A stretch of DNA of 36,487 nt from Waterburya agarophytonicola KI4 (GCF_020640915.1 NZ_JADWDC010000050.1:1-36487), one strand, 5' to 3'; positions 24,413 through 33,965 are shown, numbered from the stretch's first letter. Translations and numbers: made by a program. Notes: generated by a model from the letters alone, not told the origin.

Positions 24413-25009
24413 ATGGCTCGCAGAAATCGCAATAACGGTAATTATAGAAATAATAGAGAGCGAGGTGGCGATCGCTACGACTCTCCTAATAATTATCAAT
24501 CTAATACCAATCCCCCAGGAAAAAAAAGCCCTTTAGATGTGGCTAAAATAGCTATTTTGGGCAGTGTTTTCGTAGTTGGAATCGTGATCGGATTATCATT
24601 AAATCTCTCTAGCGGATCGGGAGGAAATAATTCAGTTGATTCTAGTTTACAAATCGATCGCGCAGCACCCAACCCCGAAGTATGTCAACAGTTTGGCGCA
24701 AGCGCGATTGTTACTGATATGCGAGTATTTCTTACCCTCAACCCCTTTAGCGTTTATCTTACTCAACCTAGGATGCAACCTGGATGTGTTTTACGCCGAA
24801 CTAATTGGACGCTTTTGGAACAAAAAAACTTGGTATCTTCCGAACAAGTGAGAGATTGCAAACGACGGATGAATACTTTCGGTTTTGTGGGTGTATTAGA
24901 AGGTAAACCAAAAATTGATTGCGTTTATCAAAATGATGCAGCAGGAAACTTGTTCTTAAATAAAAACGGTAATCCAACAGTACCTTTACCAGAGTCGGAT
25001 AACTTCTAA
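24413..25009 (+). CDS. DUF3172 family membrane protein
   Basis: The 198-residue protein has an N-terminal Arg/Asn-rich disordered tail (1-40), one membrane helix (about 44-66) and a conserved C-terminal domain: 'PNPEVCQQFGASAIVTDMRVF' split over residues 86-106, 'SVYLTQPRMQPGCVLRRTNW' near 113-132, and 'EQVRDCKRRMNTFGFVG' near 144-160. This domain is conserved in cyanobacteria and plastid-bearing eukaryotes; the function is not established. It contains four Cys residues that could pair if the domain faces the lumen or periplasm. It starts at ATG 24413. It runs divergently from tonB and converges on topA, with a 39-base gap. Confidence 0.88.
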   Translation: MARRNRNNGNYRNNRERGGDRYDSPNNYQSNTNPPGKKSPLDVAKIAILGSVFVVGIVIGLSLNLSSGSGGNNSVDSSLQIDRAAPNPEVCQQFGASAIVTDMRVFLTLNPFSVYLTQPRMQPGCVLRRTNWTLLEQKNLVSSEQVRDCKRRMNTFGFVGVLEGKPKIDCVYQNDAAGNLFLNKNGNPTVPLPESDNF

Positions 25010-25048
25010 GCAAGATAGTCAACCGACATGGATCGAGTTGAAATTTAT

Positions 25049-27727
25049 TTATTTCTTAGCAGTAGTCTTTTTCTTCGTAGTTTTCTTGGTAGTAGTGGTT
25101 TTCTTTTTGGTAGTAGTCTTTTTCTTCGTAGTTTTCTTGGTAGCTGCTTTTTCTGCCAATAATTCTAGAGCTTTTTCTAGAGTAATTTCTTCTACAGTTT
25201 CATCCTCTGGCAAACCAGCATTTACCTTGCCGTGTTTAACATAATTTCCGTAAGGACCTTTATAAATATTGACTGGCTCTTTATCTTCAGGATGTACTCC
25301 CAATTCCCGTAGAGGAGTCTTTTTGCTACCACCACGACCGCGTTTGGGTTGGGCGAGTAATTCCAAAGCACGTTCTAAAGTTACCGTTAAGACATCATCT
25401 TCTTTTTTCAGCGATCGATAATCTCGTTGTATTTTAGTATCTTCAGGGCCTTTAAACTCATGAACGACATAAGGACCAAAACGTCCTAAAGCAGCTTTGA
25501 TTTTACCGTCTGTGGCTGGATGCTGTCCCAATAGACGAGGAAGAGATAACAAGCCCACCGCCATTTCTAGAGTAACATCCTCAATAGTTGCATTAGTTTT
25601 GCTATCCTTTTTAGGAATAGAACTCATTTTGGGCTTAGGTAGGTCTTCGCTTTTGTCTCCCAGTTGGACATAAGGGCCATATTTACCGATTTTAAAGTAG
25701 ATTGTCTCGCCAGTTTCAGGGTGAATACCAACTTTTTCTGGTCCTTCTTTCTTTTGACGAATTAAAGCTTCTATTTGCTCTGGATTGAGGTCGGCTGGGG
25801 TTAAATCATCGGGAATAGAAACTTTTAAAGCTTCTGTTTCTTCTTCCCCTTCACCTTCGGTTTTTATTTCGATATAAGGGCCATATTTACCAATACGAAC
25901 AGTTGCGTCAAGATTTTCTAAATTAATAGTTTTAGCGATCGCTGATTCAATTTCGTCGCTTTTGATATCGATCTGGGTTTTTAGACCAGTTTCTCCTTGA
26001 TAGAATTTTTGTAAATAGGGTATCCATTCCGCACCACCGCGAGCAATTTCATCAAGAGTTTGTTCCATTTTAGAAGTAAATTCTGTGTCGACTAAATCGG
26101 GGAAGTGTTCTTCTAATAAAGCCGTGACAGCAAATGCGGTAAAAGTAGGGATTAAAGCCTTTCCACGCATCTGAACATAACCGCGATCGACAATTGTACC
26201 CATGACCGTAGCATAAGTACTAGGGCGACCAATCCCTTCTTTTTCTAAGGTTTTGACCAAAGATGCTTCGGTATATCTCGCGGGGGGTTGAGTTTCGTGT
26301 CCGATCGCTTCTACATCTTTGCAGTCGGGTTTATCCCCTTCTTTTAAAGGAGGTAAAGGGATTTCTTGATTTTCTAAAGCTGCATCGGGATTATCCGAAC
26401 CCTCAACATATGCGCGGAAAAAACCAGCAAAATCGATTCTCTTGCCATTAGCGCGAAAAACAGCATTTTCCACCTTGATATCTACTGCAATTTGAGTCAG
26501 CTTGGCATCTGCCATCTGACAAGCAACGGTACGCTTCCAAATCAAGTCGTATAGCTTGAGTTCTCGGTCTTTGAGCTTCGTTTCTTTGGGAATGCGAAAG
26601 GTTTCCCCCGCAGGGCGAATTGCTTCGTGGGCTTCTTGCGCGCCTTTGCTTTTGGTACTATATTGGCGGGGTTTGGGACTGAGATACTCTTTACCGTATT
26701 TTTGTTCGATACATTTCCTCGCAGCAGAAATTGCTTGACTGGATAAATGAGTCGAATCTGTCCGCATGTAGGTAATAAAACCCTTTTCATAGAGTTTCTG
26801 CGCCACGCTCATGGTTTCTCTAGCAGATAGACCTAGTTTGCGATTGGAATCTATCTGTAAAGTAGAGGTGGTAAAAGGCGCGTAAGGTTTGCGAGTCGAA
26901 CCCTTTTCAGTACGGCTAGTTACCGTCCAAGTCTTGTCAATAATGCGCTGTTTTAGTTTGTTCGCCTCTGTTTCATCGAGCAAGACAACATCTTTACCCT
27001 CCTCTATTTTGCCCGTATCGGGGTCGAAGTCACTACCAGTTGCCAATCTCTTACCATCAAGACTGATTAGTTTAGCTTCAAAAGGCTTTTTAGCCTGTTC
27101 GAGATCGGCTTTAAGATCCCAATATCCCCCAGATTGAAAAGCTCTGCGCTCTCTTTCTCTAACTACGGTCAAGCGCACTGCTACCGACTGTACTCGCCCG
27201 GCGGACAAACCCCAAGATATTTTTTTCCACAACAGAGGGGAAACGGTATAACCTACTAAGCGATCTAAAATTCTTCTTGTTTCTTGAGCGTGAACTAAAT
27301 CTCGATCTACTTCGCGACAATCTTGTAAAGCCTTTTGAATTGCCTCTTTAGTAATTTCATGGAACACCATGCGCTTGACTGGCACTTTGGGCTTAAGTAT
27401 TTCTAGTAAATGCCAGCTAATGCTTTCTCCTTCTCGGTCTTCATCAGTTGCTAGAATCAATTCATCTGCTGTTTTGAGGGCGGTTTTTAATTCCCTTACA
27501 ACCTTCTTCTTTTTCTCTGGAACAACATAAATTGGCTGAAATTTATCTTCTACGTTGATGCCTAAAGTTGCCCACTTCTTATCTTTATAAGCAGGAGGAA
27601 TCTCTTTGGCGGAAGGGGGTAAATCTCGGACATGACCCATAGATGCCTCAACCTGATAGCCAGAAGGCAAATAATTACGAATGGTACGAGCTTTTGTAGG
27701 AGATTCGACAATAACTAATGTTGACAT
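25049..27727 (-). CDS. topA: DNA topoisomerase I (type IA)
   Basis: The 892-residue enzyme relaxes negative supercoils through a 5'-phosphotyrosine intermediate. The Toprim domain has Glu8 (VIVESPTKA) and TDEDREGE at 94-101; the catalytic Tyr320 lies in FITYMRTDS. C-terminal Toprim_Crpt-type repeats ('IGKYGPYIE', 'IGKYGPYVQLG', 'LGRFGPYVV', 'YKGPYGNYVKHG') replace the Cys4 zinc ribbons of E. coli TopA, as is common in cyanobacteria. The protein ends in a Lys/Thr-rich tail of about 30 residues (TKKKTTT type) that should bind DNA non-specifically; the DNA encoding it contains a 31-bp exact repeat. ATG 27727 begins the canonical MSTLVIVESP. Confidence 0.97.
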   Translation of the reverse strand: MSTLVIVESPTKARTIRNYLPSGYQVEASMGHVRDLPPSAKEIPPAYKDKKWATLGINVEDKFQPIYVVPEKKKKVVRELKTALKTADELILATDEDREGESISWHLLEILKPKVPVKRMVFHEITKEAIQKALQDCREVDRDLVHAQETRRILDRLVGYTVSPLLWKKISWGLSAGRVQSVAVRLTVVRERERRAFQSGGYWDLKADLEQAKKPFEAKLISLDGKRLATGSDFDPDTGKIEEGKDVVLLDETEANKLKQRIIDKTWTVTSRTEKGSTRKPYAPFTTSTLQIDSNRKLGLSARETMSVAQKLYEKGFITYMRTDSTHLSSQAISAARKCIEQKYGKEYLSPKPRQYSTKSKGAQEAHEAIRPAGETFRIPKETKLKDRELKLYDLIWKRTVACQMADAKLTQIAVDIKVENAVFRANGKRIDFAGFFRAYVEGSDNPDAALENQEIPLPPLKEGDKPDCKDVEAIGHETQPPARYTEASLVKTLEKEGIGRPSTYATVMGTIVDRGYVQMRGKALIPTFTAFAVTALLEEHFPDLVDTEFTSKMEQTLDEIARGGAEWIPYLQKFYQGETGLKTQIDIKSDEIESAIAKTINLENLDATVRIGKYGPYIEIKTEGEGEEETEALKVSIPDDLTPADLNPEQIEALIRQKKEGPEKVGIHPETGETIYFKIGKYGPYVQLGDKSEDLPKPKMSSIPKKDSKTNATIEDVTLEMAVGLLSLPRLLGQHPATDGKIKAALGRFGPYVVHEFKGPEDTKIQRDYRSLKKEDDVLTVTLERALELLAQPKRGRGGSKKTPLRELGVHPEDKEPVNIYKGPYGNYVKHGKVNAGLPEDETVEEITLEKALELLAEKAATKKTTKKKTTTKKKTTTTKKTTKKKTTAKK
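25062..25143. repeat. 31-bp exact direct repeat in the topA tail
   Basis: The 31-base sequence at 25062-25092 (starts GTAGTCTTTTTC, ends CTTGGTAG) recurs exactly at 25113-25143, an offset of 51 bases (17 codons). It encodes the Lys/Thr-rich end of TopA. Confidence 0.8.
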
Positions 27728-27843
27728 AGAGATGGAATTATCGCAGTAAAATGGCAGGTGTTGATTTTTATCGAGGTTTAATGACTAATCTATAGTTATA
27801 GTCCCTGATTCGGCAAACTTCTTTAATTCAATTTAGTTTAACG

Positions 27844-27879
27844 AGCTAATCTTATGTTTCACCATAACCAAGATTAGCT
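27844..27879. promoter_or_regulatory. 10-bp inverted repeat between topA and ndhB
   Basis: AGCTAATCTT (27844-27853) and AAGATTAGCT (27870-27879) are perfect inverted arms with a 16-base centre. They lie in the 292-base divergent promoter region. There is no T-run on either side, so an operator or leader hairpin is more likely than a terminator. Confidence 0.5.
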
Positions 27880-28019
27880 AAGACTTCATGGTTTAGTTGT
27901 TAAGAAGTAAAAACATAATAAGCTTAAAGAAGAATAAGAACGGAGGAGTACAATCCTTTGTAAAGCTTTTTTAGCAATTTTTCAAATTGTATCTATATCT
28001 GACAATACCCAAAAACTCT

Positions 28020-29594
28020 ATGGATTTTTCTAGCAGCGTAGCTTCTCAGCTTCATGCAGGGACGATTTTGCCTGAAGGCATTGTCATAATTACCCTGATG
28101 ACTATTTTAGTCGGCGATCTCATCTTTGGGCGTAGCTCCTCCCGATGGTTGCCCTATGTCGCAATGTTTGGTTTATTTAATTCTATTGTGGCTTTGTTTT
28201 TTCAATGGAATAACCCCAATGCGATCGCTTTTCTTGGTTCCTTTAGCGGTGATAACCTCAGCATCGTCTTTCGGGGGATCGTCGTCCTCTCGGCAATGGT
28301 GACTATCCCCATGTCTATTCGCTATATTCAGCAGTCGGGGACTTCTTTGGCAGAATTTATCGCCATCATGCTTACTGCTACTACAGGAGGAATGTTTCTC
28401 TGTGGGGCAAACGAGTTGACCATGGTGTTTATCTCTCTAGAGATGTTGAGTATTTCTTCATACCTGATGACGGGATATATGAAGCGCGATCCTCGCTCTA
28501 ATGAAGCTGCTTTAAAGTATCTACTGATTGGGGCTGCTAGTTCGGCAATTTTTCTTTATGGGATGTCTTTACTCTACGGTTTGTCTGGAGGAGAAACAAA
28601 TCTTAATATAATTGCCACTAAGATTACCGCTATTAATGGCACTCAGTCATTAGGTTTAGCGATTTCTTTGGTATTTATTATTGCTGGTATTGCCTTTAAA
28701 ATTTCAGCAGTACCTTTTCACCAGTGGACACCAGACGTATATGAAGGTTCGCCCACTCCTGTAGTTGCTTTCTTATCCGTCGGTTCAAAAGCTGCGGGTT
28801 TTGCCCTAGCGATTCGTCTTTTGGTAACAGCATTTGGCTCAATGACAGAACAGTGGCACTTTATCTTTACTGCTTTAGCAATTCTCAGTATGGTATTGGG
28901 TAATGTGGTAGCCCTGGCACAAACAAGCATCAAACGGATGTTGGCTTATTCTTCCATCGCCCAAGCTGGTTTTGTGATGATTGGTTTGATTGCAGGTACG
29001 GATAATGGTTATTCCAGCATGATCTTTTATCTATTCATCTATCTGTTTATGAACCTGGGAGCGTTTACCTGTATTATCCTCTTCTCCCTCCGCACTGGTA
29101 CGGATCAAATTAGCGAATATGCAGGGCTATATCAAAAAGATCCTTTGCTAACTCTTTGTTTGAGCATCTGTTTACTTTCCTTGGGAGGTATTCCCCCCAT
29201 GGCTGGCTTTTTTGGCAAGATTTACCTTTTCTGGGCTGGCTGGCAAGCTGGTTTATACGGCTTGGTATTATTGGGTTTAATTACTAGTGTCATTTCAATT
29301 TACTATTACATTCGCGTAGTCAAAATGATGGTGGTGAAAGAACCCCAAGAAATGTCAGAATCAGTTAAAAACTATCCTGCAATTAACTGGAAACTAGCTG
29401 GAATGAGACCTTTGCAAGCAAGTCTTATATTTGCAACCGTTGTTACTTCTTTGGCGGGAATTTTATCCAATCCTTTGTTTACTTTGAGTGCTAATTCTGT
29501 TAACAGTACTCCCATATTGCGATCGGCAATAATTACTCAAGAGATTACCCAAAGTACTATCCAGGTTTCATCTGTGGAAGACTTGATTAATTAA
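28020..29594 (+). CDS. ndhB: NAD(P)H-quinone oxidoreductase subunit 2 (NDH-1)
   Basis: The 524-residue antiporter-like subunit of the thylakoid NDH-1 complex takes part in cyclic electron flow, respiration and CO2 uptake. About fourteen membrane helices are visible. Conserved functional sites include the TM5 glutamate in '[15 protein letters not shown]' near 141-155, '[20 protein letters not shown]' near 162-181, '[22 protein letters not shown]' split over residues 226-247, and the later lysine region '[16 protein letters not shown]'. ATG 28020 gives the usual cyanobacterial N-terminus ([14 protein letters not shown]). It is a stand-alone gene, as usual for ndhB, with a terminator at 29621-29645. 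It is divergent from topA. Confidence 0.97.
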   Translation: MDFSSSVASQLHAGTILPEGIVIITLMTILVGDLIFGRSSSRWLPYVAMFGLFNSIVALFFQWNNPNAIAFLGSFSGDNLSIVFRGIVVLSAMVTIPMSIRYIQQSGTSLAEFIAIMLTATTGGMFLCGANELTMVFISLEMLSISSYLMTGYMKRDPRSNEAALKYLLIGAASSAIFLYGMSLLYGLSGGETNLNIIATKITAINGTQSLGLAISLVFIIAGIAFKISAVPFHQWTPDVYEGSPTPVVAFLSVGSKAAGFALAIRLLVTAFGSMTEQWHFIFTALAILSMVLGNVVALAQTSIKRMLAYSSIAQAGFVMIGLIAGTDNGYSSMIFYLFIYLFMNLGAFTCIILFSLRTGTDQISEYAGLYQKDPLLTLCLSICLLSLGGIPPMAGFFGKIYLFWAGWQAGLYGLVLLGLITSVISIYYYIRVVKMMVVKEPQEMSESVKNYPAINWKLAGMRPLQASLIFATVVTSLAGILSNPLFTLSANSVNSTPILRSAIITQEITQSTIQVSSVEDLIN

Positions 29595-29620
29595 TAAGCA
29601 TCCTAAATTTAGTTTTATTT

Positions 29621-29645
29621 AGCTCGCCTGGGCGGGCTTATTTTG
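29621..29645 (+). terminator. Terminator of ndhB
   Basis: AGCTCGCC and GGCGGGCT form a GC-rich 8-bp stem with one G-T pair and a very short loop, followed by TATTTT, 27 bases after the ndhB stop. Confidence 0.8.
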
Positions 29646-29689
29646 GTAATGATTAAAAATTAATCAACGGACTTTACAAATTGAATAAG

Positions 29690-29717
29690 TTGTGAGACGA
29701 ACTAAATACGATATAAT
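29690..29717 (+). promoter_or_regulatory. Likely rpmI-rplT promoter
   Basis: TTGTGA at 29690-29695 and a perfect TATAAT at 29712-29717 with a 16-base spacer, directly upstream of rpmI (ATG 29748). Transcription would begin about 25 bases before the gene. Confidence 0.5.
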
Positions 29718-29747
29718 TAAAAATTGTGTCTAATTTATTCATAGTCT

Positions 29748-29951
29748 ATGCCTAAGCTAAAAACTAAAAAATCTGCTGCCAAGCGTTTTCGCATTACTGG
29801 CAGTGGTAAGAAAATTATGCGTCGCAAAGCGTTTAAGAATCATTTATTAGAGCGCAAAAGCAAAGAGCGTACCCGCCGTCGTTTATCCAACATGGCTGTG
29901 GTACACGAGACTGATGAAAAAGCAGTACGCACCATGATGCCCTACAGCTAA
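29748..29951 (+). CDS. rpmI: 50S ribosomal protein L35
   Basis: The 67-residue, highly basic protein has the L35 signature from the N-terminus ([20 protein letters not shown]) through '[19 protein letters not shown]'-like residues to 'MMPYS'. It is a structural component of the large ribosomal subunit. It forms an operon with rplT 97 bases downstream, as in most bacteria; infC, the usual first gene of this cluster in E. coli, is absent. A likely promoter lies at 29690-29717. Confidence 0.97.
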   Translation: MPKLKTKKSAAKRFRITGSGKKIMRRKAFKNHLLERKSKERTRRRLSNMAVVHETDEKAVRTMMPYS

Positions 29952-30048
29952 TTGGGGATTCATCTAAATTTTTATAACTATTGAAAGTTATTACTACATT
30001 TGGTTGTTAAGGCCAATCGAACAAGATTCACCGAACTAAACGTAAACT

Positions 30049-30402
30049 ATGAGTAGAGTTAAACGGGGTAATGTCGCCCGCAAACGCCGTAAAAAAATCT
30101 TAAAGCTAGCCAAAGGTTTTCGCGGTTCCCATTCCAAACTATTTCGTACTGCCAATCAGCAGGTAATGAAAGCATTGCGTAATGCTTATCGAGATCGTCG
30201 CAAGCGCAAACGCGATTTTCGTCGCTTGTGGATTACTCGGATTAATGCTGCTGCTAGAATGAACGGCATGAGTTATAGCAAGTTAACCCATCAATTAAAG
30301 AAAGCTGATGTCGGTTTAAACCGTAAAATGTTAGCTCAACTGGCAATGGTAGATCCTGCTGCTTTTACCAAAGTTGTTGAAGTCGCAGAATCGGCAAATT
30401 AA
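30049..30402 (+). CDS. rplT: 50S ribosomal protein L20
   Basis: The 117-residue protein starts [19 protein letters not shown], a long basic extension that reaches into 23S rRNA, followed by the globular domain ('[22 protein letters not shown]'-like near 62-85). It is needed early in 50S assembly and in many bacteria represses its own operon. The gap to rpmI (97 bases) has no obvious pseudoknot that I can confirm. A clear terminator follows at 30441-30470. Confidence 0.98.
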   Translation: MSRVKRGNVARKRRKKILKLAKGFRGSHSKLFRTANQQVMKALRNAYRDRRKRKRDFRRLWITRINAAARMNGMSYSKLTHQLKKADVGLNRKMLAQLAMVDPAAFTKVVEVAESAN

Positions 30403-30440
30403 ATCTGAATTCAGAATTAAATGGCTATTAGTCGTATGAG

Positions 30441-30470
30441 ACTCGGTTTTTATTAGGAAGCCGAGTTTTA
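30441..30470 (+). terminator. Terminator of rpmI-rplT
   Basis: ACTCGG and CCGAGT form the stem with an AT-rich loop, followed by TTTTACGGTTTTT; 38 bases after rplT. Confidence 0.75.
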
Positions 30471-30520
30471 CGGTTTTTAGATTACTTTATTATTTAAGGT
30501 AAATAAATTAGTTATGGTGG

Positions 30521-30541
30521 TTATTTGTTATTAGTCATTGG
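30521..30541. repeat. Short heptamer array before the solute-binding protein gene
   Basis: TTATTTG, TTATTAG, TCATTGG in tandem. The array ends six bases before ATG 30547 and includes an alternative TTG start (30538). Confidence 0.4.
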
Positions 30542-30546
30542 ATGCA

Positions 30547-31311
30547 ATGAAGCAATTTTTAAATCTCATTATAGCGATCGCTTTATTAGCCACTACTCCT
30601 CACACTATATTTGCCAGAGAATTAGCCAAAATTGAATCGAAGGGAGAATTGAAGGTTGCTGTTAAGGATAATTTGCCTCCTCTAGGTTTTACTAGTAAGG
30701 AGGGGAATTTGGAGGGGTTAGAAATTGATATTGCCCGCAAGTTAGCCGAAGAATTGTTGGGGGATGAAGCAGCGGTAGAATTTTTAGCTGTCAAGAATCA
30801 GGAAAGATTGCAAGTAGTCTTAGACGATCGCGTGGATATAGCGATCGCCAGAATATCAGTGACAACTCCCCGCAGTAGGATAGTCAACTTTAGTCCCCAT
30901 TATTATTTAGACGGCACTAGTATTGTGACTAATCAAGCAAAGATCGACAATTTGAATGATTTAAAGCGCAGTAAGATAGCCGTACTCAATAATTCCGCTA
31001 CGATTGCGGTGGTGCGTCACCAACTTCCTCAGGCGACTTTAGTGGGGGTAGAATCTTATCAAGAAGCATTAAAACTAATCGAAAACCAACAAGCTGATGC
31101 TTTTGCGGGCGATCGCTCTGTGCTAGCGGGTTGGATACAAGAATATCCTACTTATAAGCTACTATCTGCCAGACTTTCAGGGGCAGCTTTGGCAGTAGTT
31201 ATGCCCCGAGGATTGCAATATCAAGATTTGCGATCGAGAGTAAATCGGGCGATCTCCGAGTGGAAAAAGTCAGGTTGGCTCGAAGAAAGAATAAAATACT
31301 GGGGACTATAA
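30547..31311 (+). CDS. ABC transporter substrate-binding protein, family 3 type
   Basis: The 254-residue periplasmic protein has a Sec signal peptide (about 1-23, ending near 'TIFA'), then the bilobed solute-binding fold: 'KGELKVAVKDNLPPLGFTS' near 31-50, 'LEGLEIDIARKLAEELLG' near 55-72, 'VDIAIARISVTTPRSRIVNFS' split over residues 96-117, and 'DLKRSKIAVLNNSATIAVV' near 140-158. This family binds amino acids or other small polar solutes for ABC importers. No permease or ATPase gene is adjacent, so it is an orphan binding protein in this window. ATG 30547 is preferred to TTG 30538, which lies within the heptamer repeat. Confidence 0.88.
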   Translation: MKQFLNLIIAIALLATTPHTIFARELAKIESKGELKVAVKDNLPPLGFTSKEGNLEGLEIDIARKLAEELLGDEAAVEFLAVKNQERLQVVLDDRVDIAIARISVTTPRSRIVNFSPHYYLDGTSIVTNQAKIDNLNDLKRSKIAVLNNSATIAVVRHQLPQATLVGVESYQEALKLIENQQADAFAGDRSVLAGWIQEYPTYKLLSARLSGAALAVVMPRGLQYQDLRSRVNRAISEWKKSGWLEERIKYWGL

Positions 31312-31415
31312 TCGACGGCTATTTAAAAATTTATCTTAAAATAATCGGCAGTATTGAAGCGTATCCGAAGTATACTAAACATCGTAAACTACTTACAGAC
31401 CTTATTCGATATATT

Positions 31416-32282
31416 ATGTTTAGAGCTATCTGGCAACCCAATTTCTGGACGATGGCAAAAAATGCAACTATAGCTTTTGTAGTAATATTAGGCTTCTCTC
31501 AAAGTGCTAAAGCGGAAGACAGGAAGACTTATCAAGCTGTTCGAGTTTCTTGCAATCCCTTTGTTAGTTATGATGTCGATTCCCAATGTAACTCTAATGT
31601 GAGTCTAGAAGCAGAAACAGATAAAATTGCTCAAACTCGTCGCGGTAGACGAAGAAAAAGCAAAGTACAAGGCTACTATGGTGGATTTAGTTTGGGTGTT
31701 GGCTTTCCCAGTGGAGAACTTGAGTTTGGCGAAATTCCTGGAATCGAATTTTCTAATCCTGAATATAACACCGCATTTCTGGGTAGCTTGTTTGGCGGAA
31801 TCAAATTTACCAAAAGCCTTAGTGCCGATCTAGAATTTTTGCTAGGGCTTGGTGGGGTAGATAGTGATTCTTTAGAGGATTCATTTAACGAGTTGGCTAC
31901 AGTAGGAGGAATTGAAGGCAGTCTAGAAACGGATGGAGATTTTTCTGCCTTTGCGCTATATGTCAATCCTAGATTTGAACTTCCACTGTCACAAAAAGGT
32001 AATTTTAGCCTGTATGTTAGTCCAGGAATTGGTATATCTCAAACCAATGTCAATTTTGAAGCAGTAAGTGATTTTGATGGATTGGGAGATCAAAATCTCA
32101 ATGTGAATCAAGATGCTAGTAGTACGGGAATTACTTTTCAAGTAAAAGGTGGCGCGTCTATTGCATTTAGCGATACTTTAGGTGTTTTTGCTCAAGTTCG
32201 CTATACTACCTTGCCTACAGATGATGGTTTTGATAGTATCAATCTTTTTGGGGCTGATGCTGGATTGAAATTTAATTTTTGA
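31416..32282 (+). CDS. Outer-membrane beta-barrel protein (OmpA/OprF-like barrel)
   Basis: A secreted protein with a signal peptide ending at 'QSAKA'. From ATG 31416 it has 288 residues; a second ATG at 31452 (MAKNATIAF) would give a more normal 22-residue signal and may be the true start. After a short linker containing a basic patch (RRGRRRKSK), the chain shows alternating hydrophobic and polar strands with Gly and aromatic residues: 'GYYGGFSLGVGFPSGEL', 'AFLGSLFGGIKFTKSLSADLE', 'YVSPGIGISQTNVNFE', ending in 'LFGADAGLKFNF', whose terminal Phe is the classical outer-membrane assembly signal. About eight strands are likely. The function is not known. It ends in front of a strong terminator. 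Confidence 0.8.
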   Translation: MFRAIWQPNFWTMAKNATIAFVVILGFSQSAKAEDRKTYQAVRVSCNPFVSYDVDSQCNSNVSLEAETDKIAQTRRGRRRKSKVQGYYGGFSLGVGFPSGELEFGEIPGIEFSNPEYNTAFLGSLFGGIKFTKSLSADLEFLLGLGGVDSDSLEDSFNELATVGGIEGSLETDGDFSAFALYVNPRFELPLSQKGNFSLYVSPGIGISQTNVNFEAVSDFDGLGDQNLNVNQDASSTGITFQVKGGASIAFSDTLGVFAQVRYTTLPTDDGFDSINLFGADAGLKFNF

Positions 32283-32348
32283 TTATGTTTTAATTATGTC
32301 TTAATTTCAGGCATTCTAATTGAAACACACCATAAAAGGAAACTGCTT

Positions 32349-32371
32349 AAACCCCCAAATAGGGGGTTTTT
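32349..32371 (+). terminator. Terminator after the beta-barrel gene
   Basis: AAACCCCC and GGGGGTTT with an AAATA loop, followed by TT; a strong perfect stem with a T-run, 66 bases after the stop. Confidence 0.85.
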
Positions 32372-32432
32372 GTAGCAAAATTACGAACTTTTAAAGGATT
32401 TTTAGCAGCAAATTTAGATCGGGCGTTGAAGA

Positions 32433-33965
32433 ATGTCAGCAAAGGGTAAAGTATATTTAGTTGGTGCAGGGGTAGGAACAGAAGCATATCTAACGGTGAG
32501 GGGCAAACAGTTATTGAATATCGCTCAGGTGTTGATTTACGATGCTTTAGTCGATCGAGAGTTGCTCGATCTAGTTAGAGAAGATTGTCTCAAAATCTGT
32601 GTTGGGAAACGTGGTGGAAAAGCTAGCACTCCTCAAGAAAACATCAATCAGTTGCTGGTCGCCTATTGTCTCCAGGGAAAACAAGTAGTGAGGCTTAAAA
32701 GTGGCGATCCGTTTATTTTTGGCAGAGCTAACGAGGAAATTGCGGTATTACAAGCATCTAAATGTAATTTTGAACTAATTCCTGGCATTTCTTCCGCCTT
32801 GGCAGCACCTTTGTTGGCGGGTATTCCTTTAACCGATAAAGATCTAAGTCGTTGCTTTGCGGTGTTAAGCGGGCATCAACCAGAAAAATTAGATTGGTCG
32901 GCTTTGGCTAGTATTGATACCCTAGTAATTTTAATGGGGGGACGCTCTTTAAAAATTGTAGTTGAGAACTTAATTCATTATAAGCGATCGCCTAACGAAC
33001 CCATCGTCATTATTCGTAATTGTGGTCAAAGCGATCGCCAGATTTTTCGGGGGACTTTAACCGATATAGTAGAAATAACCAGAGGAATATCTCTTTCTCC
33101 CGCCGTAATTGTCATTGGTAAAGTCGTGCAACTCAGCCCCGATCCCCAAACGCCCTCTTCTATTCAACCACTAACTAAGAAAACTATCTTAGTTACTCGC
33201 GCTCAGTCCCAATCTAGCAAGTTTACTACTCTTTTAGAACAACAAGGAGCGACAGTAGTAGAAATGCCCGCATTAGCCATTACACCGCCTTCAAGTTGGA
33301 CTGACTTGGATAGTGCGATCGCTAATCTGGCTGAATTTGACTGGTTGATTCTGACTTCGGCTAATGGAGTTGATTACTTTTGCGATCGCTTGGATACTTT
33401 GGGTTATGATGGGAGAGCTTTGGCAGGAGTCAAAATTGCCGTGGTTGGTCGAAAAACCGCCTCAGTGTTGCAAAAAAGACGGCTAAAGCCCGATTTTATT
33501 CCTCCAGACTATATTGCTGATTCTTTAGTGGCTAATTTTCCTGAAGATCTGCCAGGACAAAAGATCTTATTTCCTCGCGTAGAATCTGGTGGAAGAGAAG
33601 TATTAGTCCAAGAATTATCTGCCAAGGGTGCAGAAGTAATAGAAGTAGCAGCCTATCAATCTCAATGTCCCCAACAAATTGATCGCTTTGCTTGGCAAGT
33701 TTTACAACAAAAGCAAATCGATATTGTGACATTTGCTAGCTCTAAAACAGTGAAAAACTTTTATCAATTGTTAGAACAACAGTTATTATCTATGGATGGA
33801 ATCGACGCTTTATTAAAAGATGTTTGTATTGCTTCTATTGGGCCACAAACATCTAAAACTTGTCAAGAATTGTTGGGAAGATTTGACATAGAAGCAGAGG
33901 AATACACTTTAGAAGGATTAACTACTGCTCTTGTCAATCTAAATCGATCTGATTTAATTAATTAA
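32433..33965 (+). CDS. cobA-hemD: CobA-HemD fusion: uroporphyrinogen-III methyltransferase and synthase
   Basis: Two enzymes in one 510-residue chain. Residues 1-240 are the SAM-dependent methyltransferase (SUMT): VYLVGAGVGT at 7-16, GKRGGK at 58-63, VVRLKSGDPFIFGRANEE at 85-102, and PGISSALAAPLLAGIPLT at 117-134. It makes precorrin-2 for siroheme and cobalamin. Residues 248-510 are uroporphyrinogen-III synthase: TILVTRAQSQSSKF, 'DWLILTSANGVDYF', 'VAVVGRKTA'-like, 'TFASSKTVKNF' and 'SIGPQTSKTC'. That step is shared by haem, chlorophyll and siroheme. ATG 32433 directly opens the methyltransferase fold. In some cyanobacteria these are separate genes. Its stop overlaps that of the convergent kinase gene by four bases. 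Confidence 0.95.
   Translation: MSAKGKVYLVGAGVGTEAYLTVRGKQLLNIAQVLIYDALVDRELLDLVREDCLKICVGKRGGKASTPQENINQLLVAYCLQGKQVVRLKSGDPFIFGRANEEIAVLQASKCNFELIPGISSALAAPLLAGIPLTDKDLSRCFAVLSGHQPEKLDWSALASIDTLVILMGGRSLKIVVENLIHYKRSPNEPIVIIRNCGQSDRQIFRGTLTDIVEITRGISLSPAVIVIGKVVQLSPDPQTPSSIQPLTKKTILVTRAQSQSSKFTTLLEQQGATVVEMPALAITPPSSWTDLDSAIANLAEFDWLILTSANGVDYFCDRLDTLGYDGRALAGVKIAVVGRKTASVLQKRRLKPDFIPPDYIADSLVANFPEDLPGQKILFPRVESGGREVLVQELSAKGAEVIEVAAYQSQCPQQIDRFAWQVLQQKQIDIVTFASSKTVKNFYQLLEQQLLSMDGIDALLKDVCIASIGPQTSKTCQELLGRFDIEAEEYTLEGLTTALVNLNRSDLIN

Noticed and set aside
25038-25244. Plus-strand hydrophobic Phe/Val-rich peptide
   Set aside because: Antisense of the Lys/Thr-rich tail of topA; apparent membrane character is a codon artefact.
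27941-27950. Strong GGAGGAG ribosome-binding-like sequence upstream of ndhB
   Set aside because: No start codon follows at a suitable distance; the nearby frame reaches a stop quickly and ndhB begins about 70 bases later.
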